NCBI RefSeq assembly: GCF_964340395.1
Contig: NC_135552.1
Coordinates: forward strand, 2,393,017-2,457,016
Direction: 5' to 3'
Source: Glandiceps talaboti
Lineage: Eukaryota; Hemichordata; Enteropneusta; Spengelidae
Length of the DNA stretch: 64,000 nt
This document shows, piece by piece, positions 32,901 to 47,971 of this stretch. How positions within the stretch are numbered: position 1 is the first letter of the stretch; the number at the start of each line of letters is the position of its first letter. The notes under the pieces are model-generated. The model made no database searches and was not told the origin of the DNA. It worked only from the letters and a program-made list of their open reading frames with translations. A program made the translations under genes and the position numbers.

Positions 32901-35900
32901 TCAGTTATCAGACTGGGGGCATAAATCAATGGTATGGGAAGACAATGTCAGTTATCAGACTGGGGGCATAAATCAATAGTATGAAAAGACAATGTCAGTT
33001 ATCAGACTGGGGGCATAAATCATTGGTATGGAAAGACAATGTCAGTTATCAGACTGGGGGCATAAATCAATGGTATGGGAAGACAATGTCAGTTATCAGA
33101 CTGGGGGCATAAATCAATGGTATGGAAAGACAATGTCAGTTATCAGACTGGGGGCATAAATCAATGGGATGGAAAGACAATGTCAGTTATCAGACTGGGG
33201 GGCATAAATTAATGGTATGAAAAGACAATGTCAGTTATCAGACTGGGGGCATAAATCAATGGTATGGAAAGACAATGTCAGTTATCAGACTGGGGGCATA
33301 AATCAATGGTATGGAAAGACAATGTCAGTTATCAGACTGGGGGGCATAAATTAATGGTATGAAAAGACAATGTCAGTTATCAGACTGGGGGCATAAATCA
33401 ATGGTATGAAAAGACAATGTCAGTTATCAGACTGGGGGCATAAACCAATGGTATGGAAAGACAATGTCAGTTATCAGACTGGGGGCATAAATTAATGGTA
33501 TGGAAAGACAATGTCAGTTATCAGACTTGGGGCATAAATCATTGGTATGGAAAGACAATGTCAGTTATCAGACTGGGGGCATAAATCATTGGTATGGAAA
33601 GACAATGTCAGTTATCAGACTTGGGGCATAAATCATTGGTATGGAAAGACAATGTCAGTTATCAGACTGGGGGCATAAATCATTGGTATGGAAAGACAAT
33701 GTCAGTTATCAGACTTGGGGCATAAATCATTGGTATGGAAAGACAATGTCAGTTATCAGACTTGGGGCATGAATTAATGGTATGGAAAGACAATGTTAGT
33801 TATCAGACTGGGGGGCATAAATTAATGGTATGGAAAGACAATGTCAGTTATCAGACTGGGGGCATAAATTAATGGGATGGAAAGACAATGTCAGTTATCA
33901 GACTGGGGGGCATAAATCAATGGTATGGAAAGACAATGTCAGTTATCAGACTGGGGGGCATAAATCAATGGTATGGAAAGACAATGTCAGTTATCAGACT
34001 GGGGCATAAATTAATGGTATGGAAAGACAATGTCAGTTATCAGACTGGGGGGCATAAATCAATGATATGGAAAGACAATGTCAGTTATCAGACTGTGGGC
34101 ATAAATTAATGGTATGGAAAGACAATGTCAGTTATCAGACTGGGGGCATAAATTAATGGTATGGGAAGACAATGTTAGTTATAAGACTAGGGCATAAATC
34201 AATGGGATGGAAAGACGATGTCGGTTATCAGACTGGGGGCAAAAATCAATGGTATGAAAAGACAATGTCAGTTATCAGACTGGGGGGCATAAATCAATGA
34301 TATGGAAAGACAATGTCAGTTATCAGACTGTGGGCATAAATCATTGGTATGGTAAGACAATGTCAGTTATCAGACTGGGGGCATAAATTAATGGGATGGA
34401 AAGACGATGTCGGTTATCAGACTGGGGGCATAAATCAATGGTATGAAAAGACAATGTCAGTTATCAGACTGGGGGCATAAATCAATGGTATGGGAAGACA
34501 ATGTCAGTTATCAGACTGGGGGCATAAATCAATGGTATGGAAAGACAATGTCAGTTATCAGACTGGGGGCATAAATCATTGGTATGGGAAGACAATGTCA
34601 GTTATCAGACTGGGGGCATAAATCAATGGTATGGGAAGACAATGTCAGTTATCAGACTGGGGGCATAAATCAATAGTATGAAAAGACAATGTCAGTTATC
34701 AGACTGGGGGCATAAATCATTGGTATGGAAAGACAATGTCAGTTATCAGACTGGGGGCATAAATCAATGGTATGGGAAGACAATGTCAGTTATCAGACTG
34801 GGGGCATAAATCAATGGTATGGAAAGACAATGTCAGTTATCAGACTGGGGGCATAAATCAATGGGATGGAAAGACAATGTCAGTTATCAGACTGGGGGGC
34901 ATAAATTAATGGTATGAAAAGACAATGTCAGTTATCAGACTGGGGGCATAAATCAATGGTATGGAAAGACAATGTCAGTTATCAGACTGGGGGCATAAAT
35001 CAATGGTATGGAAAGACAATGTCAGTTATCAGACTGGGGGGCATAAATTAATGGTATGAAAAGACAATGTCAGTTATCAGACTGGGGGCATAAATCAATG
35101 GTATGAAAAGACAATGTCAGTTATCAGACTGGGGGCATAAACCAATGGTATGGAAAGACAATGTCAGTTATCAGACTGGGGGCATAAATTAATGGTATGG
35201 AAAGACAATGTCAGTTATCAGACTTGGGGCATAAATCATTGGTATGGAAAGACAATGTCAGTTATCAGACTGGGGGCATAAATCATTGGTATGGAAAGAC
35301 AATGTCAGTTATCAGACTTGGGGCATAAATCATTGGTATGGAAAGACAATGTCAGTTATCAGACTGGGGGCATAAATCATTGGTATGGAAAGACAATGTC
35401 AGTTATCAGACTTGGGGCATAAATCATTGGTATGGAAAGACAATGTCAGTTATCAGACTTGGGGCATGAATTAATGGTATGGAAAGACAATGTTAGTTAT
35501 CAGACTGGGGGGCATAAATTAATGGTATGGAAAGACAATGTCAGTTATCAGACTGGGGGCATAAATTAATGGGATGGAAAGACAATGTCAGTTATCAGAC
35601 TGGGGGGCATAAATCAATGGTATGGAAAGACAATGTCAGTTATCAGACTGGGGGGCATAAATCAATGGTATGGAAAGACAATGTCAGTTATCAGACTGGG
35701 GCATAAATTAATGGTATGGAAAGACAATGTCAGTTATCAGACTGGGGGGCATAAATCAATGATATGGAAAGACAATGTCAGTTATCAGACTGTGGGCATA
35801 AATTAATGGTATGGAAAGACAATGTCAGTTATCAGACTGGGGGCATAAATTAATGGTATGGGAAGACAATGTTAGTTATAAGACTAGGGCATAAATCAAT

Positions 35901-38900
35901 GGGATGGAAAGACGATGTCGGTTATCAGACTGGGGGCAAAAATCAATGGTATGAAAAGACAATGTCAGTTATCAGACTGGGGGGCATAAATCAATGATAT
36001 GGAAAGACAATGTCAGTTATCAGACTGTGGGCATAAATCATTGGTATGGTAAGACAATGTCAGTTATCAGACTGGGGGCATAAATTAATGGGATGGAAAG
36101 ACGATGTCGGTTATCAGACTGGGGGCATAAATCAATGGTATGAAAAGACAATGTCAGTTATCAGACTGGGGGCATAAATCAATGGTATGGGAAGACAATG
36201 TCAGTTATCAGACTGGGGGCATAAATCAATGGTATGGAAAGACAATGTCAGTTATCAGACTGGGGGCATAAATCATTGGTATGGGAAGACAATGTCAGTT
36301 ATCAGACTGGGGGCATAAATCAATGGTATGGGAAGACAATGTCAGTTATCAGACTGGGGGCATAAATCAATAGTATGAAAAGACAATGTCAGTTATCAGA
36401 CTGGGGGCATAAATCATTGGTATGGAAAGACAATGTCAGTTATCAGACTGGGGGCATAAATCAATGGTATGGGAAGACAATGTCAGTTATCAGACTGGGG
36501 GCATAAATCAATGGTATGGAAAGACAATGTCAGTTATCAGACTGGGGGCATAAATCAATGGGATGGAAAGACAATGTCAGTTATCAGACTGGGGGGCATA
36601 AATTAATGGTATGAAAAGACAATGTCAGTTATCAGACTGGGGGCATAAATCAATGGTATGGAAAGACAATGTCAGTTATCAGACTGGGGGCATAAATCAA
36701 TGGTATGGAAAGACAATGTCAGTTATCAGACTGGGGGGCATAAATTAATGGTATGAAAAGACAATGTCAGTTATCAGACTGGGGGCATAAATCAATGGTA
36801 TGAAAAGACAATGTCAGTTATCAGACTGGGGGCATAAACCAATGGTATGGAAAGACAATGTCAGTTATCAGACTGGGGGCATAAATTAATGGTATGGAAA
36901 GACAATGTCAGTTATCAGACTTGGGGCATAAATCATTGGTATGGAAAGACAATGTCAGTTATCAGACTGGGGGCATAAATCATTGGTATGGAAAGACAAT
37001 GTCAGTTATCAGACTTGGGGCATAAATCATTGGTATGGAAAGACAATGTCAGTTATCAGACTGGGGGCATAAATCATTGGTATGGAAAGACAATGTCAGT
37101 TATCAGACTTGGGGCATAAATCATTGGTATGGAAAGACAATGTCAGTTATCAGACTTGGGGCATAAATTAATGGGATGGAAAGACAATGTCAGTTATCAG
37201 ACTGGGGGCATGAATTAATGGTATGGAAAGACAATGTCAGTTATCAGACTGGGGGCATAAATTAATGGTATGGAAAGACAATGTTAGTTATCAGACTGGG
37301 GCCATAAATCAATGGTATGGGAAGACAATGTCAGTTATCAGACTGGGGGCATAAATCAATGGTATGGAAAGACAATGTCAGTTATCAGACTGGGGGGCAT
37401 AAATCAATGGTATGGAAAGACAATGTCAGTTATCAGACTGGGGGCATGAATTAATGGTATGGAAAGACAATGTCAGTTATCAGACTGGGGGGCATAAATT
37501 AATGGTATGGAAAGACAATGTCAGTTATCAGACTGGGGGCATAAATTAATGGGATGGAAAGACAATGTCAGTTATCAGACTGGGGGGCATAAATCAATGG
37601 TATGGAAAGACAATGTCAGTTATCAGACTGGGGGGCATAAATCAATGGTATGGAAAGACAATGTCAGTTATCAGACTGGGGCATAAATTAATGGTATGGA
37701 AAGACAATGTCAGTTATCAGACTGGGGGGCATAAATCAATGATATGGAAAGACAATGTCAGTTATCAGACTGTGGGCATAAATTAATGGTATGGAAAGAC
37801 AATGTCAGTTATCAGACTGGGGGCATAAATTAATGGTATGGGAAGACAATGTTAGTTATAAGACTAGGGCAAAAATCAATGGTATGGAAAGACAATGATA
37901 GTTATCAGACTGGGGGCATAAATCAATGGTATGGAAAGACAATGTCAGTGATCAGACTGGGGGCATAAATCAATGGTATGGGAAGACAATGTCAGTTATC
38001 AGACTGGGGGCATAAATTAGTGGTATGGGAAGACAATGTTAGTTATAAGACTGGGGGGGGGGGGCATAAATCAATGGTATGGAAAGACAATGTCAGTTAT
38101 CAGACTGGGGGCATAAATCAATGGTATGGAAAGACAATGTTAGTTATCAGACTGGGGGCACAAATCAATGGTATGGAAAGACAATGTTAGTTATCAGACT
38201 GGGGAGCATAAATCAATGGTATGGAAAGACAATGTTAGTTATCAGACTGGGGGGCATAAATCAATGGTATGGAAAGACAATGTTAGTTATCAGACTGGGG
38301 GGCATAAATCAATGGTATGGAAAGACAATGTTAGTTATCAGACTGGGGGCATGAATTAATGGTATGGAAAGACAATGTCAGTTATCAGACTGGGGGCATA
38401 AATCAATGGTATGAAAAGACAATGTCAGTTATCAGACTGGGGGCATAAATCAATGGTATGGAAAGACAATGTCAGTTATCAGACTAGGGGCATAAATCAA
38501 TGGTATGGGAAGACAATGTCAGTTATCAGACTGGGGGCATAAATCAATGGTATGGAAAGACAATGTCAGTTATCAGACTGGGGGCATAAATCAATGGTAT
38601 CGAAAGACAATGTCAGTTATCAGACTTGGGGCATAAATCAATGGTATGGAAAGACAATGTCAGTTATCAGACTGGGGGCATAAATCAATGGTATGGAAAG
38701 ACAATGTCAGTTATCAGACTGGGGGGCATAAATCAATGGTATGGAAAGACAATGTTAGTTATCAGACTGGGGGCATAAATCAATGGTATGGAAAGACAAT
38801 GTCAGTTATCAGACTGGGGCATAAATCAATGGTATGGAAAGACAATGTCGGTTATCAGACTGGGGGCATAAATCATTGGTATGGAAAGACAATGTTAGTT

Positions 38901-41900
38901 ATCAGACTGGGGGCATAAATCAATGGTATGGAAAGACAATGTCAGTTATCAGACTGGGGGCATAAATCAATGGTATGGAAAGACAATGTCAGTTATCAGA
39001 CTGGGGGCATAAATCAATGGTATGGGAAGACAATGTCAGTTATCAGACTGGGGGCATAAATCAATGGTATGAACAGAAAATGTCAGTTATCAGACTGGGG
39101 GCATAAATCAATGGTATGGGAAGAGAATGTCAGTTATCAGACTGGGGGCATAAATCAATGGTATGGGAAGACAATGTCAGTTATCAGACTGGGGGCATAA
39201 ATCAATGGTATGGAAAGACAATGTCAGTTATCAGACTGGGGGCATAAATCAATGGTATGGGAAGACAATGTCAGTTATCAGACTGGGGGCATAAATCAAT
39301 GGTATGAAAAGACAATGTCAGTTATCAGACTGGGGGCATAAATCAATGGTATGGAAAGACAATGTCAGTTATCAGACTGGGGGCATAAATCAATGGTATG
39401 GAAAGACAATGTCAGTTATCAGACTGGGGGCATAAATCAATGGTATGGAAAGACAATGTCAGTTATCAGACTGGGGGCATAAATCAATGGTATGGGAAGA
39501 CAATGTCAGTTATCAGACTGGGGGCATAAATCAATGGTATGGGAAGACAATGTCAGTTATCAGACTGGGGGCATAAATCAATGGTATGGAAAGACAATGT
39601 CAGTTATCAGACTGGGGGCATAAATCAATGGTATGGAAAGATAATGTCAGTTATCAGACTGGGGGCATAAGTCAATGGTATGGGAAGACAATGTCAGTTA
39701 TCAGACTGGGGGCATAAATCAATGGTATGAAAAGACAATGTCAGTTATCAGACTGGGGGCATAAATCAATGGTATGGGAAGACAATGTCAGTTATCAGAC
39801 TGGGGGCATAAATCAATGGTATGGGAAGACAATGTCAGTTATCAGACTGGGGGCATAAATCAATGGTATGGAAACACAATGTCAGTTATCAGACTGGGGG
39901 CATAAATCAATGGTATGGGAAGACAATGTCAGTTATCAGACTGGGGGCATAAATCAATGGTATGAAAAGACAATGTCAGTTATCAGACTGGGGGCATAAA
40001 TCAATGGTATGGAAAGACAATGTCAGTTATCAGACTGGGGGCATAAATCAATGGTATGGGAAGACAATGTCAGTTATCAGACTGGGGGCATAAATCAATG
40101 GTATGGAAAGACAATGTCAGTTATCAGACTGGGGGCATGAATTAATGGTATGGAAAGACAATGTCAGTTATCAGACTGGGGGCATAAATCAATGGTATGG
40201 AAAGACAATGATAGTTATCAGACTGGGGCCATAAATCATTGGTATGGAAAGACAATGTTAGTTATCAGACTGGGGGCATAAATCATTGGTATGGAAAGAC
40301 AATGTCAGTTATCAGACTGGGGGCATAAATCAATGGTATGGAAAGACAATGTCAGTTATCAGACTGGGGGCATAAATCAATGGTATGGGAAGACAATGTC
40401 AGTTATCAGACTGGGGGCATAAATCAATGGTATGGAAAGACAATGTCAGTTATCAGACTGGGGGCATAAATCAATGGTATGGAAAGACAATGTCAGTTAT
40501 CAGACTGGGGGCATAAATCAATGGTATGGAAAGACAATGTCAGTGATCAGACTGGGGGCATAAATCAATGGTATGGAAAGACAATGTCAGTTATCAGACT
40601 GGGGGCATAAATTAATGGTATGGGAAGACAATGTTAGTTATCAGACTGAGGGCATAAATCAATGGTATGGAAAGACAATGTTAGTTATCAGACTGAGGGC
40701 ATAAATCAATGGTATGGAAAGACAATGTTAGTTATCAGACTGGGGGCATAAATCAATGGTATGGGAAGACAATGTCAGTTATCAGACTGGGGGCATGAAT
40801 TAATGGTATGGAAAGACAATGTCAGTTATCAGACTGGGGGCATAAATCAATGGTATGGAAAGACAATGTCAGTTATCAGACTGGGGCATAAATTAATGGT
40901 ATGGAAAGACAATGATAGTTATCAGACTGGGGCCATAAATCATTGGTATGGGAAGACAATGTCAGTTATCAGACTGGGGGCATAAATCAATGGTATGGGA
41001 AGACAATGTCAGTTATCAGACTGGAGGCATAAATTAATGGTATGGAAAGACAATGATAGTTATCAGACTGGGGCCATAAATCATTGGTATGGGAAGACAA
41101 TGTCAGTTATCAGACTGGGGCATAAATTAATGGTATGGAAAGACAATGATAGTTATCAGACTGGAGGCATAAATCAATGGTATGGAAAGACAATGTTCGT
41201 TATCAGACTGGGGGGCATAAATCAATGGTATGGAAAGACAATGTCAGTTATCAGACTGGGGGCATAAATTAATGGTATGGAAAGACAATGTTAGTTATCA
41301 GACCTTGGGCATAAATCAATGGTATGAAAAGACAATGTCAGTTATCAGACTGGGGGCATAAATCATTGGTATGGAAAGACAATGTCAGTTATCAGACTGG
41401 GGGCATAAATCAATGGTATGGAAAGACAATGTCAGTTATCAGACTGGGGGCATAAATTAATGGTATGGAAAGACAATGTCAGTTATCAGACCTTGGGCAT
41501 AAATCAATGGTATGAAAAGACAATGTCAGTTATCAGACTGGGGGCATAAATCATTGGTATGGAAAGACAATGTCAGTTATCAGACTGGGGGCATAAATCA
41601 ATGGTATGGAAAGACAATGTCAGTATCAGACAGGGGCATAAACCAATGGTATGGAAAGACAATGTTAGTTATCAGACTGGAGGCATAAATCAATGGTATG
41701 GAAAGACAATGTCAGTTATCAGACTGGGGGGCATAAATCAATGGTATGGGAAGACAATGTCAGTTATCAGACTGGGGACATAAATCAATGGTATGGAAAG
41801 ACAATGTTAGTTATCAGACTGGGGGCATGAATTAATGGTATGGAAAGACAATGTCAGTTATCAGACTGGGGGGCATAAATCAATGGTATGGGAAGACAAT

Positions 41901-44900
41901 GTCAGTTATCAGACTGGGGACATAAATTAATGGTATGGAAAGACAATGTCAGTTATCAGACTGGGGGCATAAATCAATGGTATGGAAAGACAATGTCAGT
42001 TATCAGACTGGGGGCATAAATCAATGGTATGGGAAGACAATGTCAGTTATCGGACTGGGGGGCATAAATCAATGGTATGGGAAGACAATGTCAGTTATCA
42101 GACTGGGGACATAAATTAATTATATGGGAAGACAATGTCAGTTATCAGACTGGGGACATAAATTAATGGTATGGAAAGACAATGTCAGTTATCAGACTGG
42201 GGGCATAAATCAATGGTATGGAAAGACAATGTCAGTTATCAGACTGGGGGCATAAATCAATGGTATGGGAAGACAATGTCAGTTATCAGACTGGGGGGCA
42301 TAAATCAATGGTATGGGAAGACAATGTCAGTTATCAGACTGGGGACATAAATTAATGGTATGGGAAGACAATGTCAGTTATCAGACTGGGGGCATAAATC
42401 AATGGTATGGGAAGACAATGTCAGTTATCAGACTGGTGGCATAAATTAATGGTATGGAAAGACAATGTCAGTTATCAGACTGGGGGGCATAAATCAATGG
42501 TATGGGAAGACAATGTCAGTTATCAGACTGGGGACATAAATTAATGGTATGGGAAGACATTGTCAGTTATCAGACTGGGGACATAAATTAATGGTATGGA
42601 AAGACAATGTCAGTTATCAGACTGGGGGCATAAATCAATGGTATGGAAAGACAATGTCAGTTATCAGACTGGGGGGCATAAATTAATGGTATGGGAAGAC
42701 AATGTCAGTTATCAGACTGGGGACATAAATTAATGGTATGGGAAGACAATGTCAGTTATCAGACTGGGGGCATAAATCAATGGTATGGGAAGACAATGTC
42801 AGTTATCAGACTGGGGGCATAAATTAATGGTATGGAAAGACAATGTCAGTTATCAGACTGGGGGGCATAAATCAATGGTATGGGAAGACAATGTCAGTTA
42901 TCAGACTGGGGACATAAATTAATGGTATGGGAAGACAATGTCAGTTATCAGACTGGGGACATAAATTAATGGTATGGAAATACAATGTCAGTTATCAGAC
43001 TGGGGGCATAAATCAATGGTATGGAAAGACAATGTCAGTTATCAGACTGGGGGCATAAATCAATGGTATGGGAAGACAATGTCAGTTTTCAGACTGGGGG
43101 GCATAAATCAATGGTATGGGAAGACAATGTCAGTTATCAGACTGGGGACATAAATTAATGGTATGGGAAGACAATGTCAGTTATCAGACTGGGGGCATAA
43201 ATCAATGGTATGGGAAGACAATGTCAGTTATCAGACTGGGGGCATAAATCAATGGTATGGAAAGACAATGTTAGTTATCAGACTGGAGGCATAAATCAAT
43301 GGTATGGGAAGACAATGTCAGTTATCAGACTGGGGGGCATAAATCAATGGTATGGAAAGACAATGTCAGTTATCAGACTGGGGGCATAAATCATTGGTAT
43401 GGAAAGACAATGTCAGTTATCAGACTGGGGGCATAAATCAATGGTATGGAAAGACAATGTCAGTTATCAGACTGGGGGCATAAATCATTGGTATGGAAAG
43501 ACAATGTCAGTTATCAGACTGGGGGCATGAATCAATGGTATGGAAAGACAATGTCAGTTATCAGACTGGGGGCATAAATCAATGGTATGGAAAGACAATG
43601 TCAGTTATCAGACTGGGGGCATGAATTAATGGTATGGAAAGACAATGTCAGTATCAGACAGGGGCATAAACCAATGGTATGGAAAGACAATGTCAGTTAT
43701 CAGACTGGGAGCATGAATTAATGGTATGGAAAGACAATGTCAGTTATCAGACTGGGGGCATGAATTAATGGTATGGAAAGACAATGTCAGTTATCAGACT
43801 GGGGGCATGAATTAATGGTATGGAAAGACAATGTCAGTATCAGACTGGGGCATAAACCAATGGTATGGAAAGACAATGTCAGTTATCAGACTGGGGAGCA
43901 TAAATCAATGGTATGGAAAGACAATGTCAGTTATCAGACTGGGGAGCATAAATCAATGGTATGGAAAGACAATGTCAGTTATCAGACTGGGGGCATAAAT
44001 TAATGGTATGGAAAGACAATGTCGGTTATCAGACTGGGGGCATAAATCAATGGTATGGAAAGACAATGTCAGTTATCAGACTGGGGGCATAAATCAATGG
44101 TATGGAAAGACAATGTTAGTTATCAGACTGGGGGCATAAATCAATGGTATGGGAAGACAATGTTAGTTATCAGACTGGGGGCATAAATCAATGGGATGGA
44201 AAGACAATGTTAGTTATCAGACTGGGGGCATGAATTAATGGTATGGAAAGACAATGTCAGTTATCAGACTGGGTGCATAAATCAATGGTATGGGAAGACA
44301 ATGTCAGTTATCAGACTGGGGGCATAAATTAATGGTATGGAAAGACATTGTCAGTTATCAGACTGGGGGGCATAAATCAATGGTATGGAAAGACAATGTC
44401 AGTTATCAGACTGGGGGCATAAATCAATGGTATGGAAAGACAATGTCGGTTATCAGACTGGGGGGCATAAATTAATGGTATGGAAAGACAATGTCAGTTA
44501 TCAGACTGGGGGCATAAATCAATGGTATGGGAAGACAATGTTAGTTATCAGACTGGGGGCATAAATCAATGGTATGAAAAGACAATGTCAGTTATCAGAC
44601 TGGGGGCATGAATTAATGGTATGGAAAGACGATGTCGGTTATCAGACTGGGGGGCATAAATTAATGGTATGAAAAGACAATGTCAGTTATCAGACTGGGG
44701 GCATAAATCAATGGTATGGAAAGACAATGTCAGTTATCAGACTGAGGGCATAAATCAATGGTATGGGAAGACAATGTTAGTTATCAGACTGGGGGCATGA
44801 ATTAATGGTATGGGAAGACAATGTCAGTTATCAGACTGGGGGCATAAATCAATGGTATGGAAAGACAATGTCAGTTATCAGACTGGGGGCATAAATCAAT

Positions 44901-47900
44901 GGGATGTAAAGACAATGTTAGTTATCAGACTGGGGGCATGAATTAATGGTATGGAAAGACAATGTCAGTTATCAGACTGGGGGGCATAAATCAATGGTAT
45001 GGAAAGACAATGTCAGTTATCAGACTGGGGGGCATAAATCAATGGTATGGAAAGACAATGTTAGTTATCAGACTGGGGGGCATAAATCAATGGTATGGAA
45101 AGACAATGTTAGTTATCAGACTGGGGGGCATAAATCAATGGTATGGAAAGACAATGTTAGTTATCAGACTGGGGGGCATAAATCAATGGTATGGAAAGAC
45201 AATGTCAGTTATCAGACTGGGGGCATGAATTAATGGTATGGAAAGACCATGTCAGTTATCAGACTGGGGGCATGAATTAATGGTATGGAAAGACAATGTC
45301 AGTTATCAGACTGGGGGCATAAATCAATGGTATGGGAAGACAATGTTAGTTATCAGACTGGGGGCATGAATTAATGGTATGGAAAGACAATGTCAGTTAT
45401 CAGACTGGGGGCATAAATCAATGGTATGAAAAGACTGTCAGTTATCAGACTGGGGGCATAAATCAATGGTATGGGAAGACAATGTTAGTTATCAGACTGG
45501 GGGCATAAATCAATGGTATGGAAAGACAATGTCAGTTATCAGACTGGGGGCATAAATCAATGGTATGGAAAGACAATGTCAGTTATCAGACTGGGGGCAT
45601 GAATTAATGGTATGGAAAGACAATGTTAGTTATCAGACTGGGGGGCATAAATCAATGGTATGAAAAGACAATGTCAGTTATCAGACTGTGGGCATAAATC
45701 AATGGTATGGAAAGACAATGTCAGTTATCAGACTGGGGGCATAAATCAATGGTATGGAAAGACAATGTCAGTTATCAGACTGGGGGCATAAATCAATGGT
45801 ATGGAAAGACAATGTCAGTTATCAGACTGGGGGCATAAATTAATGGGATGGAAAGACAATGTCAGTTATCAGACTGGGGGCATAAATCATTGGTATGGAA
45901 AGACAATGTCAGTTATCAGACTTGGGGCATAAATCAATGGTATGGAAAGACAATGTTAGTTATCAGACTGGGGGCATAAATCAATGTTATGGGAAGACAA
46001 TGTTAGTTATCAGACTGGGGCATAAATCATTGGTATGGGAAGACAATGTCAGTTATCAGACTGGGGGCATAAATCAATGGTATGGAAAGACAATGTCAGT
46101 TATCAGACTGGGGGCATAAATCAATGGTATGGAAAGACAATGTCAGTTATCAGACTGGGGGCATGAATTAATGGTATGGAAAGACAATGTCAGTTATCAG
46201 ACTGGGGGCATAAATCAATGGTATGGAAAGACAATGTCAGTTATCAGACTGGGGGCATAAATCAATGGTATGGAAAGACAATGTCGGTTATCAGACTGGG
46301 GGCATAAATCATTGGTATGGAAAGACAATGTCAGTTACCAGACTGGGGGCATGAATTAATGGTATGGAAAGACAATGTCAGTATCAGACAGGGGCATAAA
46401 CCAATGGTATGGAAAGACAATGTCAGTTATCAGACTGGGGGCATAAACCAATGGTATGGAAAGACAATGTCAGTTATCAGACTGGGGGCATAAATCAATG
46501 GTATGGAAAGACAATGTCAGTTACCAGACTGGGGGCATGAATTAATGGTATGGAAAGACAATGTCAGTTACCAGACTGGGGGCATAAATCATTGGTATGG
46601 AAAGACAATGTCAGTTATCAGACTGGAGGCATAAATTAATGGTATGGAAAGACAATGTTAGTTATCAGACTGGGGGGCATAAATCATTGGTATGGAAAGA
46701 CAATGTTAGTTATCAGACTGGGGGCATAAATCAATGGTATGGAAAGACAATGCCAGTTATCAGACTGGGGGCATAAATCAATGGTATGAAAAGACAATGT
46801 CAGTTATCAGACTGGGGGCATAAATCAATGGTATGAAAAGACAATGTCAGTTATCAGACTGGGGGCATAAATCAATGGTATGAAAAGACAATGTCAGTTA
46901 TCAGACTGGGGGCATAAATCAATGGTATGAAAAGACAATGTCAGTTATCAGACTGGGGGCATAAATCAATGGTATGGGAAGACAATGTCAGTTATCAGAC
47001 TGGAGGCATGAATTAATGGTATGGAAAGACAATGTCAGTTATCAGACTGGGGGCATAAATCAATGGTATGGAAAGACAATGTCAGTTATCAGACTGGGGG
47101 CATAAATCAATGGTATGGAAAGACAATGTCAGTTATCAGACTGGGGGCATAAATCAATGGTATGGAAAGACAATGTCAGTTATCAGACTGGGGGGCATAA
47201 ATTAATGGGATGGAAAGACAATGTCAGTTATCAGACTGGGGGGCATAAATCAATGGTATGGAAAGACAATGTTAGTTATCAGACTGGGGGGCATAAATCA
47301 ATGGTATGGAAAGACAATGTTAGTTATCAGACTGGGGGACATAAATCAATGGTATGGGAAGACAATGTCAGTTATCAGACTGGGGGCATAAATCAATGGT
47401 ATGGAAAGACAATGTCAGTTATCAGACTGGGGGCCTAAATCAATGGTATGGAAAGACAATGTCAGTTATCAGACTGGGGGCATAAATCAATGGTATGAAA
47501 AGACAATGTCAGTTATCAGACTGGGGGGCATAAATCAATGGTATGGAAAGACAATGTTAGTTATCAGACTGGGGGCATAAATCAATGGTATGGAAAGACA
47601 ATGTCAGTTATCAGACTGGGGGCATAAATCAATGGTATGGGAAAACAATGTTAGTTATCAGACTGGGGGGCATAAATCAATGGTATGGAAAGACAATGTT
47701 AGTTATCAGACTGGGGGCATAAATCATTGGTATGGGAAGACAATGTCAGTTATCAGACTGGGGGCATAAATCAATGGTATGGGAAAACAATGTTAGTTAT
47801 CAGACTGGGGGGCATAAATCAATGGTATGGAAAGACAATGTCAGTTATCAGACTAGGGGCATAAATCAATGGTATGGGAAGACAATGTCAGTTATCAGAC

Positions 47901-47971
47901 TGGGGCCATAAATCAATGGTATGGAAAGACAATGTCAGTTATCAGACTGGGGGCATGAATTAATGGTATGG
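29990..47971. repeat. 18-kb satellite array of a 47-bp monomer, about 380 copies
   Basis: The monomer contains TGGTATGGAAAGACAATGTC, AGTTATCAGACTGGGGG and CATAAATCA. Length varies from 46 to 48 mainly through the G run (four to six, once twelve near 38053). Common variants are ATTAATGG or ATCATTGG for ATCAATGG, GAAAAGAC or GGGAAGAC, and TTAGTTATC. Since 47 is not divisible by three, no long frame survives; short frames of 60-107 codons occur where several 48-mers adjoin. The sequence was read throughout and contains no unique insert. Confidence 0.97.
30332..37868. repeat. Higher-order repeat domain, 1,697-bp period (36 monomers)
   Basis: Private variants recur at exact spacing. TTAATGGGATGGAAAGACGA starts at about 32693, 34390 and 36087 (1,697 apart). 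The rare ATCAATAGTATG and GCAAAAATCAATGG variants recur at the same interval. A run of several 48-mers starts at 32191, 33888, 35585 and 37565; the last step is 283 bases (six monomers) longer. The first unit (30332-32692) is longer and lacks some private variants. The middle units look identical by eye. After 37868 the order breaks down. Confidence 0.85.

Noticed and set aside
29954-47438. Many 60-107-codon frames repeating phrases such as GINQWYGKTMSVIRLG
   Set aside because: They arise where 48-bp satellite monomers adjoin. The usual 47-bp period breaks the frame, and frames on all phases look alike.
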